DNA from: Plectosphaerella cucumerina
Lineage: Eukaryota; Ascomycota; Sordariomycetes; Glomerellales; Plectosphaerellaceae
NCBI GenBank assembly: GCA_020746995.1
Contig: JAGPXD010000005.1
Coordinates: 806,001-870,000 of the forward strand
DNA: 64,000 bases
Direction of reading: 5' to 3'
The notes beneath the pieces were generated by a model. That model was not told the DNA's origin, did not search any database, and saw only the letters and a list, made by a program, of their open reading frames with translations. Both the position numbers and the translations under genes were made by a program. Below, one piece after another: positions 1 through 10,284 of the stretch (position 1 is the stretch's first letter; every line of letters starts with the position of its first letter).

Positions 1-481
1 GACCGGGGCTGTCCGGCTGGATGACGAGGGGTCTCGAGCCCTGGTTGAGGCTGGTCTTTCGGGGCGCCCTCCTCGGGTCCTGCTGGCTGCCCATGACGGG
101 CGATGTTCGTTCCGAGAAGGAAGGGGCCATGGGCGGGGGCTCCTGGCTGTCGAAGAGCAACTGCGAGGGGTAAGGGCCGGCGGCATCCTGCATAATGAGA
201 ACCCGGACATGGCGGGCGTCTAGCTCAAAGTCGGCGTCGTAGTCAAAGGCGCTGGTGGCGGCGGAGGATGCCGTGGGCAGGGCGGTTGATAGGGGAAAGA
301 CCTGGTCATTCTGGTGCTGGAAGAGGGCGTCGGCGTCGGGGAATATTAGGTGTCGTGTATGGATGTCCTCCTGCACCGACTCTAGGGACGGCGGCGGGGG
401 ATTAGTCGGTTGGTGAGGCTGGCTGGGACCCGAGCTGTTGACGGCATTGCCGGATCCCAGGTTGAATAGTTTCCCAAGCAT
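1..481 (-). CDS. Folliculin-interacting protein (FNIP/Lst4-like), N-terminal part
   Basis: An open frame reads from an ATG at 481 to the left edge of the window (160 complete codons), so the gene is truncated by the window. The N-terminus starts MLGKLFNLG and is followed by a Pro-rich linker. Around residues 78-100 the segment RHVRVLIMQDA, followed after a short gap by LLFDS, matches the opening of the FNIP N-terminal (longin/DENN) domain, which in animal FNIPs has an IRLIVYQD...VLFDS pattern. In yeast the equivalent Lst4 pairs with Lst7 (folliculin) as a GTPase-activating complex for the Rag-type GTPase Gtr2 at the vacuole, feeding amino-acid status to TORC1. The family call rests on this short motif and on the long disordered-looking context. 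The DENN core and C-terminus lie outside the window. I see no intron in the visible part. Confidence 0.7.
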   Translation of the reverse strand, partial: MLGKLFNLGSGNAVNSSGPSQPHQPTNPPPPSLESVQEDIHTRHLIFPDADALFQHQNDQVFPLSTALPTASSAATSAFDYDADFELDARHVRVLIMQDAAGPYPSQLLFDSQEPPPMAPSFSERTSPVMGSQQDPRRAPRKTSLNQGSRPLVIQPDSPG

Positions 482-3400
482 TTTGGGGACCGAGGCGGCC
501 AAGGCTCGGACGGAAGGATCGGGAGGGAGGTAGTTGTTTCTCGTTCGGGTATGATTCGATACTTTAACGATCCGATGCCATGCTCAGCAAGGCAACGGGC
601 GATCCAGGATGAGGGACACTGAGTCTGCCATGAGATCCATCAGGAGGGGTACCGAGGGGGTTGCAGATCAGGGTGGAGGTGAGGCGAGCTCTGCTCTCAG
701 GGTTGCGTTGAATGTTGACGAAAATGGGCGTGGGGGAGTTGGGGATGCCAAGAGGACGGGAAGCGGCGGGTAAGGGGTCCTGGGGAAATGGCGGGAGGTC
801 GACAAGAAAGACGGCTGGCGGCGGTGTATGCGAGAAGTCTGTCAGCGGCGGCGCGGGAATCGGAAGCTTAATCGTGGCCGGGTTCGTGGTAGTCGGCGGG
901 ACAGAAGGCGGCTAGAGAGGCCTTGTGCAGACCGCCGGTTGTGCGGCGTCGCGGTGGTCACGAGGTGAGGTGGTGGGTTGAGAGGGGAACTCGAAGGAGA
1001 GTGGCCGGCGGGCGAGGCGAAGGCCGGCGCTAGGCAAGCAGAGCGGCGCGCTGACTGACCGAGCGAGATCAGACGGCCGAAGACTGCACGCCGGGTTGGT
1101 GGTTGGCAGCAGGTAGGTTGCAAGTGTGGCCGCAAGTGCGAGCGTAAGTTGAGAATGGAGGACGAGGTAGGGCGGAGTTGCAGTCGGAGTAGTTTGGTAG
1201 TTGGGTGGACTTGGAGGGACGTTGCTTTGCCGGGATCGAGGATGTGAAGAGGCAGAGAGCCTAGAGGACGGGGCGTGGGCGGGCCTCGCTCGAGTCCGGG
1301 TCGAAAGGCGCCGAGTGCGGACCAGGAAGCCGGGTCGAGTGTCGAGGGGGCGGCGGCTGTGCGGTGTGTGGGCGACTGGGCGACTGGGCAACAAGGGCGG
1401 TCCAGGGCCAGGTCCAGGTCGAGTCCAGGGGCCAGGGCCAGGTTCAGAGTGGGTTGATGAGGTTCCCGGTCCCCTGCTGGTTGACGAGGGTTCGATGGGG
1501 AACAGAAGGCGGATGACCAAATGACAGGGCGGCGCTTTCTCGTTTCCGTTCCAGGCAGACCCCGGGATACGGTTGCAGACGGCGTCAGGGACTGCCGGCG
1601 GGAAGAGGCAGAGCGTGGTTGTTGGGATGGGCGAGATGAGGCGGACGAGCGAGGATGAAGGAGGAAGACCGAGAGAGCAGCGGAATGGGCGCCACGAGGA
1701 TTGGCCGGACTGATGAAGAGATTAACTAGTACCGAAATGTCTGCGGTCGCGCGCGCGTCGTCGGTCGTCGTTCGGCAGGCGGGAACAAAAGGGTGGGACT
1801 CGTCGGGTCGAGTCGAGCTAGAAGGATGAAGGAATGCGCAAACGGGCGACGGTATGTATGAGAATCAAGTCGAGTCAAGGTGTTCGACGTCGTGTCACCC
1901 CGCCACGTCTTTCCTGTCCGAGGGAAGAGGTGTGTCGTCGTCGCGTGGGGAGGACAAGGAGGAATACGGCGAGTGTCTGCCTGGTTTGTACCAGTATCTT
2001 GTTGTCGAGGCACGACAGGAGCCTTCGAGCAGTCGAGTTCAAGTCCGAGTCGAATCGAGATTATACCGCAACTAGGGCGACGGATGCTTGAGGCGAGTGA
2101 GGGGCGGCGGAGCGGACGGTACGGTAGGTACGGACAGAAAACTGCGGAGGCGAGCGGGTGGGCGACAGCCAGGTGGATATCCACAAGCAAATCAGACAAG
2201 AAGTGATGTGCATGCGTCGGGCGCGTGTTGCGTGGTTTACCACCGTTGGAGTTGAATGCTTGCTTGCGATCTTCTGCACGTACGTGCAGTAGCAGCCTCG
2301 TTTTGCTTGACGTGTGATCCAATGCTGACGACCTGTGCTGTCATTTGCGCCGCCGTGGGTGGAGGACGATTGGGTGCCGAGTCGAGGGGGTGGTCAAGGG
2401 GGGGGAATCGGGGGATGAACAAAGATGCGGTGAGGACGACAACCACCCACATCCCGGCCCGTCCGGTAGGTACGTACCGGCGTCACAGCACTCCCACGTC
2501 CACGTCTGCCCGCTTTGGAGGGGCAGCGTGGGCGGGCGCCGGGCGGGCAGTCTCCAACTCCAACGCGCCTTCCCTCCGTGCCTCCAAGGGTGGGGTGCAT
2601 CGCGGCGCTGGCGGGGCTCTTGGGACGGCCAGAAGCCACTAGACAGGGGTCCTTCCCCCCCTTGGTGTTTTGGGGAGGGAAGGGACCGGAGGCTGCCCTG
2701 GTGGTTGCTGCCCTTTCCCGACTGTCGGGACAACCCCGTCGTGCCTTCTTGACTTTTCGAGGATGGATGTTTGCTTGTCGAAGACCGGCCAGCTTACTTT
2801 TTTTGTCTGTTGCTTGCTGGTATTTCCCGTTTTCCTCTCCTTTCGTCCTTCTCATTCTCTCTCCTGACAATGACCGGCCACGGAACCCCGAGCATCCTCC
2901 TCCTCCACTCCATCATCGCATCATCCCCGAACATCACCACAGCGATCACAGATCACCGCCTCGACCCCTTGACGATCCTTCCCCCGACATGACCTCATCC
3001 GCGACCCTGATGGATTCTTCCTATTTTCCAACCGTCCGGCTGTCGATCCAGCGCTCATTTCTCCAGCCTCTCGGATATTCTGGATACTCGTATCGTATGC
3101 CGGACTTCGCCATCTTTCTCTCTCCGACCCTGTCTGTGTCTTTGACCTGAAATGATACACCACGCAATCTTCCCCTCTCCTCTCCTCCCCTACCTCTCCG
3201 AAATGCTGCCCAACCAGGCCCTAGGCCCCTACCCGCGGCACCACCCCTCCAGCCACGTTGACCCGTGGCGCCCCTCTACTGCCGGAAGCTAACCTACCGG
3301 CCCCTGCTCAACACCATCTTTTATGCGGACATGTGCCGTACCGAAGACCGGACAGCGACACCCTTCTCAGCCCAGCGAGCCAGTACCAGTACCAGTGACA

Positions 3401-4580
3401 GCCAGCTTCAACCCGACCCCGAACTTGTTTGCTGCCGCCATCCCACCGCCCGCCGGCCTCTTGGCTTTACCGACGACGACCGCCCGCGACGCGATATGAT
3501 GTTGGTCCCGGCCTCGCCGCTTTGCTCGGCCAAAAGCCGCGCTGTCGCTATCGCGACTTCATCGTCGTCACCCACACCTCTGCTGGTGCCATTGTTCGTC
3601 CCTTCTGGCGTCGCGTCGATCCCGGGCCCTACCCAACGGCCCCGGCCTCGAGCCACCGCCAGCACCCTGGCCTTGCGCTCCGGCTTCCTCAACCCGTTCC
3701 CCCGGAGCGCTTCCTGACAGCGTCCAATCTCGTTGCGGGCGCTCGAGTCCGTCGAGTTTCAACACGACACGACGCCGAACCCTCCGGTCTCCCCGGATCC
3801 TGGGGTGGTGCCCTGCCCTGCCCTGCTTGCCTGCCGCCCGGCCCTGCCAGAACCCCAACCCAACCGGGCTCAACACAATCCAAATCGGGCACCACCTCTT
3901 CGGCCGAGACACCGGGTGCTTCTCCTGACTCGGCCAGCCAGGCGCCTCGGGGGATCGACCGGCCCCTTCCACGCGCTGCATTCTCACCACGCGAACAGAT
4001 GAAACCACATCTCATGCGATGAACCTCTTGCCTAGACTGCTCTTCCCTGCCCATTTTTTATTCTTATCTTCTGATGACGTCGAGCTCGACACTCCGAGCG
4101 TGTCGGGGTCATCATCTTATTTTCGGCCTTTTGTCAGGTCGCCTAGACCTCCCCATTGATGCACGTCGTAACAGCGCCTCCTTCAACCATGGTTGCCAGG
4201 TCCGGTGGCGCCAGAACACCTCATGTGACATTGCCGAACCGGCAAATCTGAAGCCTACAACGCGGGGCTCCAGGCTTTCATCGATGAGCAGACCGAGACA
4301 AGAGTGCCTCATCGGCGCCACTGGCTGGTCTGGAATTCCGGGGTTGAAACACGTCGATCTCACCCCACGAGAGCGTATTGTAGGAATCCAGTCAATGAAG
4401 CACATGCCGTGATTGGTTCCCCTGCGTTCACTACCATATCCTAGGGAACCTTCAACGACATCCCATCTCATCAAGTGTCAGTCAATTCTCTCTGTATTCA
4501 TTCGCTTGCTCTTATCTTGGGAACAGTGCCCAGTTCTCCAGCTACTAATCAAATGACAAGTGAGTTGTGCGAGTGACCGT
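482..4580. other. 4.1 kb gene-poor intergenic stretch
   Basis: No convincing coding sequence is visible. Frames open for 100-210 codons on both strands, but their translations are Arg/Pro/Ser-rich, without family motifs, and they overlap each other in several frames, as expected from GC-rich non-coding DNA. Positions 2815-3240 are pyrimidine-rich, with several short ATG-initiated frames (for example from 2870) that look like leader or upstream ORFs. The left part probably holds the long leader and promoter of the minus-strand FNIP-like gene. Confidence 0.5.
1401..1445. repeat. Short degenerate CCAGG/GGCCAGG tandem repeat
   Basis: The stretch contains repeated tccagg, gccagg and gtccagg units, preceded by a duplicated gggcgactgggcgactggg run near 1370-1388. 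It is a simple low-complexity GC-rich repeat in non-coding DNA, with no sign of mobile-element structure. Confidence 0.55.
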
Positions 4581-5744
4581 CTAGTCAATCTGGCAGGCTT
4601 GATAAACGAAGTCCTTGCACATCGGAAGACTAAAGCCTTTGAAAGAGACGTGATCGAAGTATTGGTAAACGATCCTGTACTGCTGAATACAGCCATTCTG
4701 ATCCCCGTCGTTGTTCTGTCCGGAGGCAGTCGCAGGGGTATTGTCCTGGGCCGGTTGCAATTTTCGTCGCTTGGGCTGGTTCGGCTCGGAGGAGTCATGT
4801 TGTTGTCCGGCAGCTAGAGGGGCAGCATTGTTGCCGAGATTCTCTCGGCGGATGAACCTGGTATCGACATCCGCGTGGAAGGCTGCCGCATTGTTCCAGA
4901 AGGCGGGGAACTCTCGAGTCTCAGGTGGGAAGTCGGCTGGGCTGGGAGTGCTACCGATGAAGCTTTGGAGATCATTGCGCTCATACCAGTAGGTCGCAGA
5001 CCAGGGGCCAAGACCGGGGTTCGAGAGAGGTTTGCCTGCAAGGATGACGGCTGGCTTGAGATAGTTTTCGACCTCATCAAACTGGACGGGCGAGAAGACG
5101 GTCCATTCTTTGAGGTTGACGGGATTCATGTTGGCATTGTTGAGACCGTAGATGTTGGCGCGGGAAACTTCAGCGGGCCAGAGAGTCCACCATGCAGAGG
5201 AGTGCTCGCCATCGGACTCAATGTTTGTGAAAATGACCTTGTCTCGCCGGGCTTCCATGAATGTATTAAAGTAACCGGTCCTGTAGTCGGAAGGACGGCT
5301 CTGCTGAAGGCTGATAGTGTCGATGAGAGGTATATGGACACGGTTGGAATGGATGCCGCTGGGCTGCACCGGACCGATGGAGTTGATCAAAGCCGCAATG
5401 TAGGCCGGGAAGATTCTCGAGTTGATAGGTAGTAGCGACTGAAGATTTGCAATCATGGGATCCTGGCGGTACGCCTTGTAGTAGCAGACAGCCGCGGCGG
5501 CAACGGCGGCGTCGTAAGCGAGTGACGCATCGATGTCGGGATTAAGGGACTTGTTTCCACTTTTGTCTGGCCCGAGGAATTGCTTGAACATGTTCTTGAA
5601 CATGCTGAGCAAGGCGGGAATGTCGATCTGATGAATAGTGATGGAGGGGGTGGTGTTGCGAGCAGTGCCATAAGTTTCGATGAGGCGCGCGCCGAGTTGT
5701 GCCATTTTGAACCGGCCGGTGGTGACCAGTGGATTCGAGGTCAT
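4581..5744 (-). CDS. Uncharacterised single-exon 387-aa protein (possible viral capsid-like)
   Basis: An uninterrupted frame of 387 codons runs from an ATG at 5744 to a stop at 4581. Composition is protein-like: an Ala-rich helical segment near residues 75-90 (AYDAAVAAAAVCYYKAYR), a hydrophobic stretch around LPINSRIFPAYIAALINSI, and aromatic motifs AWWTLWP and WSATYWYERN. A basic PKRRK motif with a polar Gln/Asn-rich tail (about 325-350) could be a nuclear signal. No signal peptide or membrane segment is evident. I recognise no cellular enzyme family. Length, lack of introns and the helical/aromatic pattern remind me of partitivirus-type capsid proteins, which occur as endogenised copies in fungal genomes, but this is only an impression. 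It stands alone between two gene-poor regions. It is confidently a coding frame; its function is unknown. Confidence 0.7.
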   Translation of the reverse strand: MTSNPLVTTGRFKMAQLGARLIETYGTARNTTPSITIHQIDIPALLSMFKNMFKQFLGPDKSGNKSLNPDIDASLAYDAAVAAAAVCYYKAYRQDPMIANLQSLLPINSRIFPAYIAALINSIGPVQPSGIHSNRVHIPLIDTISLQQSRPSDYRTGYFNTFMEARRDKVIFTNIESDGEHSSAWWTLWPAEVSRANIYGLNNANMNPVNLKEWTVFSPVQFDEVENYLKPAVILAGKPLSNPGLGPWSATYWYERNDLQSFIGSTPSPADFPPETREFPAFWNNAAAFHADVDTRFIRRENLGNNAAPLAAGQQHDSSEPNQPKRRKLQPAQDNTPATASGQNNDGDQNGCIQQYRIVYQYFDHVSFKGFSLPMCKDFVYQACQID

Positions 5745-7184
5745 GATGGCGTTTGTCTTGGGGACATCGGAGAAGCGAGGAACTCGTTTTTATCTTCTCG
5801 TATGAAAAGACTCAGTATTGGAGAACGAGCTCGGTGCCAGTAGATCGTGGAGGTGAACTCACGCAGTGAATCCCCGAAGGTATGGAGTTGTCAGGAACGA
5901 GGTTCTCAACTGCTGGTCGAAGCGGCGGAGGCAATGTGAAATTTCAGAGTGGGTTGGTTTGAAAGTTGTGTGAAGAAGGGTTTGCGTAAAAACGAAACTT
6001 GTAGCTTGACCTCCTTCCTGCCTCTGCCTGTTCTTGCACCTGCCTTCAATCCATGGAGGTGCCCGCCAAAGGCACTTGCACCCGAGGAAGGAACCTCACC
6101 TCCTGCTGACCGAAATTCTCACCGAGTCAACTGACGTCAACTATCTCATGAGTTGCTATAGTAGATGACCCAACTATGTACTTCTCGAGAGCGTCTAACG
6201 GCAATGGATTGAGGCTTCATCCGAGTTTGCCATCGATCGAGAATCCGCATGGCTTGACGTCTCATCGCGGGTACCACCCAAGCCCGAGATCTACTGAACA
6301 TGAACCGCCGGCAAAGCAGTTCCACGACGTCTCGTACAACCAGCCTCCTCGAAGCAGTGTCACACGCCCTGCGTTCAGTCGCACAACATGCCCAACCACG
6401 TGTAAACCCAAACCCAGCCAAGACATCGCAACACTCTTACCTCTACCCCGTCTCGGCCGAGTCGCCGCCGCCTGCGCCGTGCATGCGCCCCATGACGGCG
6501 ATCCCCGTGCAGCGTTACCCCAAGGCCGGGTAAAATGCGCCCTGCTCCCAACCGACGTCTAATTGTACCGGTGTGCAGGGTCCTGTCGCGGGGAAACCAG
6601 GGGGTGGGAGGTATCCAGGTCTGTCGCAATGTGACGGCGCGACGTCTTCCGTCCGGGGGGTGTTGTGTGGTTCGGGCGCGGGCGCACGCAAATGGATGTG
6701 CTTGCGAGATTACCCGTCACCGTCGCGATGTTCCGGAAAAGCCACTCCCTGAAAGTTCTCGTGGGCGCCCCCGGTGAAGGTTGCGCCTCTGGGGTGATCG
6801 CCCTGGCCGTTCCGTGTCAGACTCTCCAACGGCCCGGGCCTGTCCGTCGTAATCCTCCCCTGGCGGGTGACATGTCATTCGAAAGGGCCGAACTCGGCGA
6901 GTCTTCTTCGTCTCGACGTCCATGGAAAAAAGACATGATATGATGTGACTCCGAGGGTCCGGCTTGCAGAACGCCACGGGGCTGGGGGAGCTGCATGTCT
7001 CATTTGCGGCGGCAGGGCTCGTTGACGCTGCAGGCTCGCGTGGATGCAAGGCGGTCGGCACATGGCTTGACGTGCGCAGCGGAACCGGCGGTGTCACAGG
7101 CCCTGCCGGATGTTGCCGTGCCCGGCAAAAGTGACTGCAGCAAAACAAAATGTTGTGCACCATCGTGGGTGCTTGATGATGTGT
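5745..7184. other. Intergenic, no gene seen
   Basis: This stretch holds the presumed promoter and leader of the 387-aa gene. Open frames of up to 238 codons on the minus strand (6717-7433) run through the tRNA gene and show no family motifs, so I do not call them genes. Confidence 0.5.
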
Positions 7185-7295
7185 CGACACAGATCGGATT
7201 CGAACCGACGCTCCCGAAGGAACAGGCTTTCCTGAAAAAGTCCAGAAGAGGAGCTTTCTAGCAGGCCTGCGCGTTAACCACTCCGCCACTGTGCC
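7185..7295 (-). tRNA. tRNA-Ser (anticodon GCT) with a 30-nt intron
   Basis: Read on the minus strand from 7295, the acceptor arm GGCACAG pairs over 7 bp with CTGTGTC near 7186-7192 (one G-U pair). The discriminator base is G at 7185. A D arm with GGAGTGGTTAA follows. The anticodon stem CAGGC/GCCTG pairs perfectly around the loop CTGCTA + A, giving anticodon GCT (complement of 7260-7262). A 30-nt intron (7229-7258) sits one base 3' of the anticodon, the canonical eukaryotic position. A long variable arm with a TTC loop and a T arm GTCGG-TTCGAAT-CCGAT complete a class II tRNA. GCT decodes AGC/AGU serine codons. Confidence 0.95.
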
Positions 7296-7658
7296 TTCGA
7301 TGAAAGGATATTGGTCAGGGTTTGATTGCAAGTGGCATGGTGATATCCACGATGGTGGAGAGTTGAAGTGGGCTGCTGCGACTTTGTGGGGTGTTGCGAT
7401 CGATGGACCTGGTACATGGTCATGTTGGGGCATGCTTCTACTGTAGTATGTGGAAGTGTCGATTGGTTTCGAGGTTCATCGGGACGAGGGCTCGTTCAGG
7501 GTCGCTGCCGGGCAGGCCATTCGGAGCTCTTCGAATGAGGGCGATGACATCTTCGGCATACTCTATTTGCCCCATCTCTCACATAGACGATCAACCGTGA
7601 CTTCAAGTTAGTAACAAGCCCGAAGTCGGTGTACTCTTGCCGGAGATGAGTCCTACGA
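7296..7658. other. Intergenic between tRNA-Ser and a regulator gene
   Basis: About 360 bp covering the upstream flank of the tRNA and the 3' flank of the minus-strand regulator. Nothing else was recognised. Confidence 0.5.
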
Positions 7659-9927
7659 TCAGGCCATGGCCGTGAGACCCTGACAGGCGACGTCGAGCTT
7701 GTCGAGAACCTCCATGTGCCAGCGGAATTCTTTCACGCTGCCGCTGAATCTCCTCAGATTGCGCTTGCCGGTAGAGATGACGGCTTCAGCCTCGTCGGGC
7801 ATGGCCGATTGCAGAGGCGGGCAAACCGAGGCGACCCTCAGGATCATCACCATTGTGAATGTTCTGCGACCATCGTCAGTCAGTCATCCACGATGGGAGA
7901 AACCCAAGTACTCACACCAGACCGGAGGCAAACAGGCTCGTGACGCTGTTCGCTGGATCTCTGTCGAAGACCCTGATGAAGCCCTTGCATCCTTGCAAAC
8001 ACAGCCTGCATCGCCTTTGGATCTCCTCTCGGCACGGATGCGTCTCGAAATGATCCAAGTTGAGCAGGACGTATTCGATGAATGGGCGATGGATGATGTA
8101 CTGCGCCGCGTAATATCGTCCTTCAAGTCGCAGAACGTTCCACGGATTGTTCGCAAGCTCTGGGATTGCCTGAATCCCAGGCGTATCAGGCGACGCTGCC
8201 TGCTCTAATGGTGGCACGACTGGCTGGCTCTTGAGTAGAAAGTCGGGAAGGTTGCGATAGATGGCGCTGTGATGTGACCACAGGTCCTCGGCGATGCGGA
8301 GGAGCCAGTTCGCGTAGCTGGCGCGGGTCATGCGAGAGCGGTAGTCTTTGCTATCGTAGACGACGTTCTGAATGCGATTGAGGAATCGTCGAATGGCGGC
8401 ATTGGTGCTGATCTGGAACGGGACGAGTTCTTCCGTGCGATCAAAGGTTGATGAGCCTGGCGCAACGGTCTCTGAGCCAGGCGTGTTGCCCATGTGTACG
8501 GTGCTGGGCTGGGCTCTGGTCGGGTAGGGAACAAGTTCCTCATAGCGAGAGATGCCTGAGGGGAGAGGCATGGGGATTTCTGCGACAAAGTCGCCTTCGT
8601 AGATGTAGGCCACCCAGAAAAGGCGTCGGAAGGCCTCTGGGAAGATGTCCGAGTCGTGGCTTTCCATCAGATATCTGCTGGGGGTGTCAGTCCACCGCAC
8701 TCATAGGCCAAAGGCATGGGCAAAGCCACTGTACTTCTTTACCAAGGCCTCGCATTTCACCGCAGTGGCATGTGCCCAGTGGGAAGATTCAGAGACTTTC
8801 CCACGAGCGCCCATGTAGAGACTGTTGCTTGGTCAGACTGGACGAACCATCTCAAGGGGCGCTCCGGATGTCTCTCACCTCGCCAACATGGAACATTGTG
8901 CCGCCCCGAGCGTCACCTTCGAGGACAGATAGCCCAGCAGCAGCTTTGCCTTCTCCCACAGTCTCATATGCAGAGCCCACGGGTCGTCGTCTCTTGGAGA
9001 GAAGCCCGATTGATCGCTCGGTAGATGGATAGTCGAACCCCCGTTCCTCACGAACTGACCAAGACAGAGAACCAGCAAGAGAAGAGCGTAATCCTCAGCG
9101 GGGAGAGGCGGGCCAGGTTCCAGGTTCTCCGGCCTAGCGTCCGTCTCCAAAAGAATGACTCGGTCGAGCAAAGCATTGATGGCATCCAAGGAGAGAAGAG
9201 GGAAGAAGACGTTGAACTGCTCAAAGTACGTGTGGATGCTGTCTCGGAAGGCATCGGGCGTCTCTGGTGCACCTTGCCCGTGGTGGCGGTGCTGAAAGAG
9301 CCTCCATGACTCTGCCGGCATTTCGTTTTCTGTCTCGTCATCGCTGGATCGGAAGAATATGTCTGTGGCTGCTGTCGAAGGCATGTCACCCGCTATGGGG
9401 GAAGGGGCTGGCAGGATGCCCGAATCCTTCAGCAGTTGCCTGACAATAGGCCAGTTCAGGACATGGTTTCCATTTGCCGTGTGGGAGAGGGGGATTTCGA
9501 TCTGGTTGTCGCCGTCTGGGGCCTCATCCATGCCGCCACCCTGATGATCCCCTCCGCCGAAGGAGGGCGGGTCTTGGTTGACCTCATGCCGAGGTTGAGG
9601 TTGAGAGGGGGCTCCCTGGCTGGTGGTCGCCGCCTCTGTTGAAGCCTGCGTCTGTGCCGGCTGCACCACCACACCCGACGAGAAGATACGGTCTTCGAGC
9701 GCCTGTATCCTCTCAAGCATGATGCGGGTGTTGTGCTCAATTTTGGGCTGCTGACTGTCCTTGTAGACGCAGTCAGCGTCCATGGTGGTGCACAAGCTGC
9801 ATCGCGGCTTGGCTGCGTCGCACCGCGTCTTGCGGGCGCGGCAGTTGGTGCATGCTTGCCATACGCGGCGACGGCTAGGGAAGTAATGTGTGGATGTGAA
9901 GTCGGTCGGATTGGATGGTCGCTCCAT
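7659..9927 (-). CDS. Zn2Cys6 fungal-specific transcription factor (699 aa)
   Basis: Exons on the minus strand: 9927-8879, 8821-8735, 8674-7916 and 7863-7659. The introns are 52-60 nt with GT...AG ends, and the joined frame is 700 codons including the stop. Residues 26-53 form a perfect binuclear zinc cluster, C26-x2-C29-x6-C36-x6-C43-x2-C46-x6-C53, preceded by basic residues. A heptad-like segment (RIMLERIQALEDRIF) follows as a dimerisation linker. The middle carries the fungal transcription-factor homology region, with FRRLFWVAYIYEGDF near the third exon start. It is expected to act in the nucleus as a dimer on CGG-type sites. It lies 358 bp downstream of the 3' end of the GH5 gene and 3 kb from a sugar transporter, so it may regulate them; this is inference from position only. 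Confidence 0.88.
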
Positions 9928-10284
9928 GGGCAGCAGGTGTTTGATGAGGCCGATGACTGGGGGACAGGGACATGAAGGATGGATGGAGGTTGATTAGGAG
10001 GGCTGGTTCCGGTCGCGGGGAACAAACCTCCAAGGGCGTGGGGCACGCTGTACACTGTAGCGTCCCGCGCTCACCCCCGCTAACACAGGCCCAGAACGCC
10101 GGGTCGTTGAGCCCCCGCCGAGCGCAGTTCAGGGCCTGCCGAGCTCACCTAGGCTTGCAGTGGTCTGCCTGGGAAGGCGTTCGGCTCCTCAACCGCACTG
10201 GATTTCACCTCACTCTGTTCTTCGATCTTCTGATTCATGGCCTTCTCGGGCCTCTTACTTTCTATTGCATTCCTCTTCATCTGA

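Noticed and set aside
912..1520. 202-codon minus-strand open frame
   Set aside because: The translation is Pro/Arg/Ser-rich with PGPGPGP runs caused by the GGCCAGG repeat; no motif, and it overlaps several other frames.
2515..3150. 211-codon plus-strand open frame with a hydrophobic middle
   Set aside because: It starts and ends in low-complexity DNA; the hydrophobic part comes from the pyrimidine-rich tract. No splice-supported model could be built.
3429..4022. 197-codon plus-strand open frame
   Set aside because: Composition is Pro/Arg/Ala-driven, with several other frames open at the same place, as expected of GC-rich non-coding DNA.
6717..7433. 238-codon minus-strand open frame
   Set aside because: It reads straight through the tRNA-Ser gene and has no recognisable domain.
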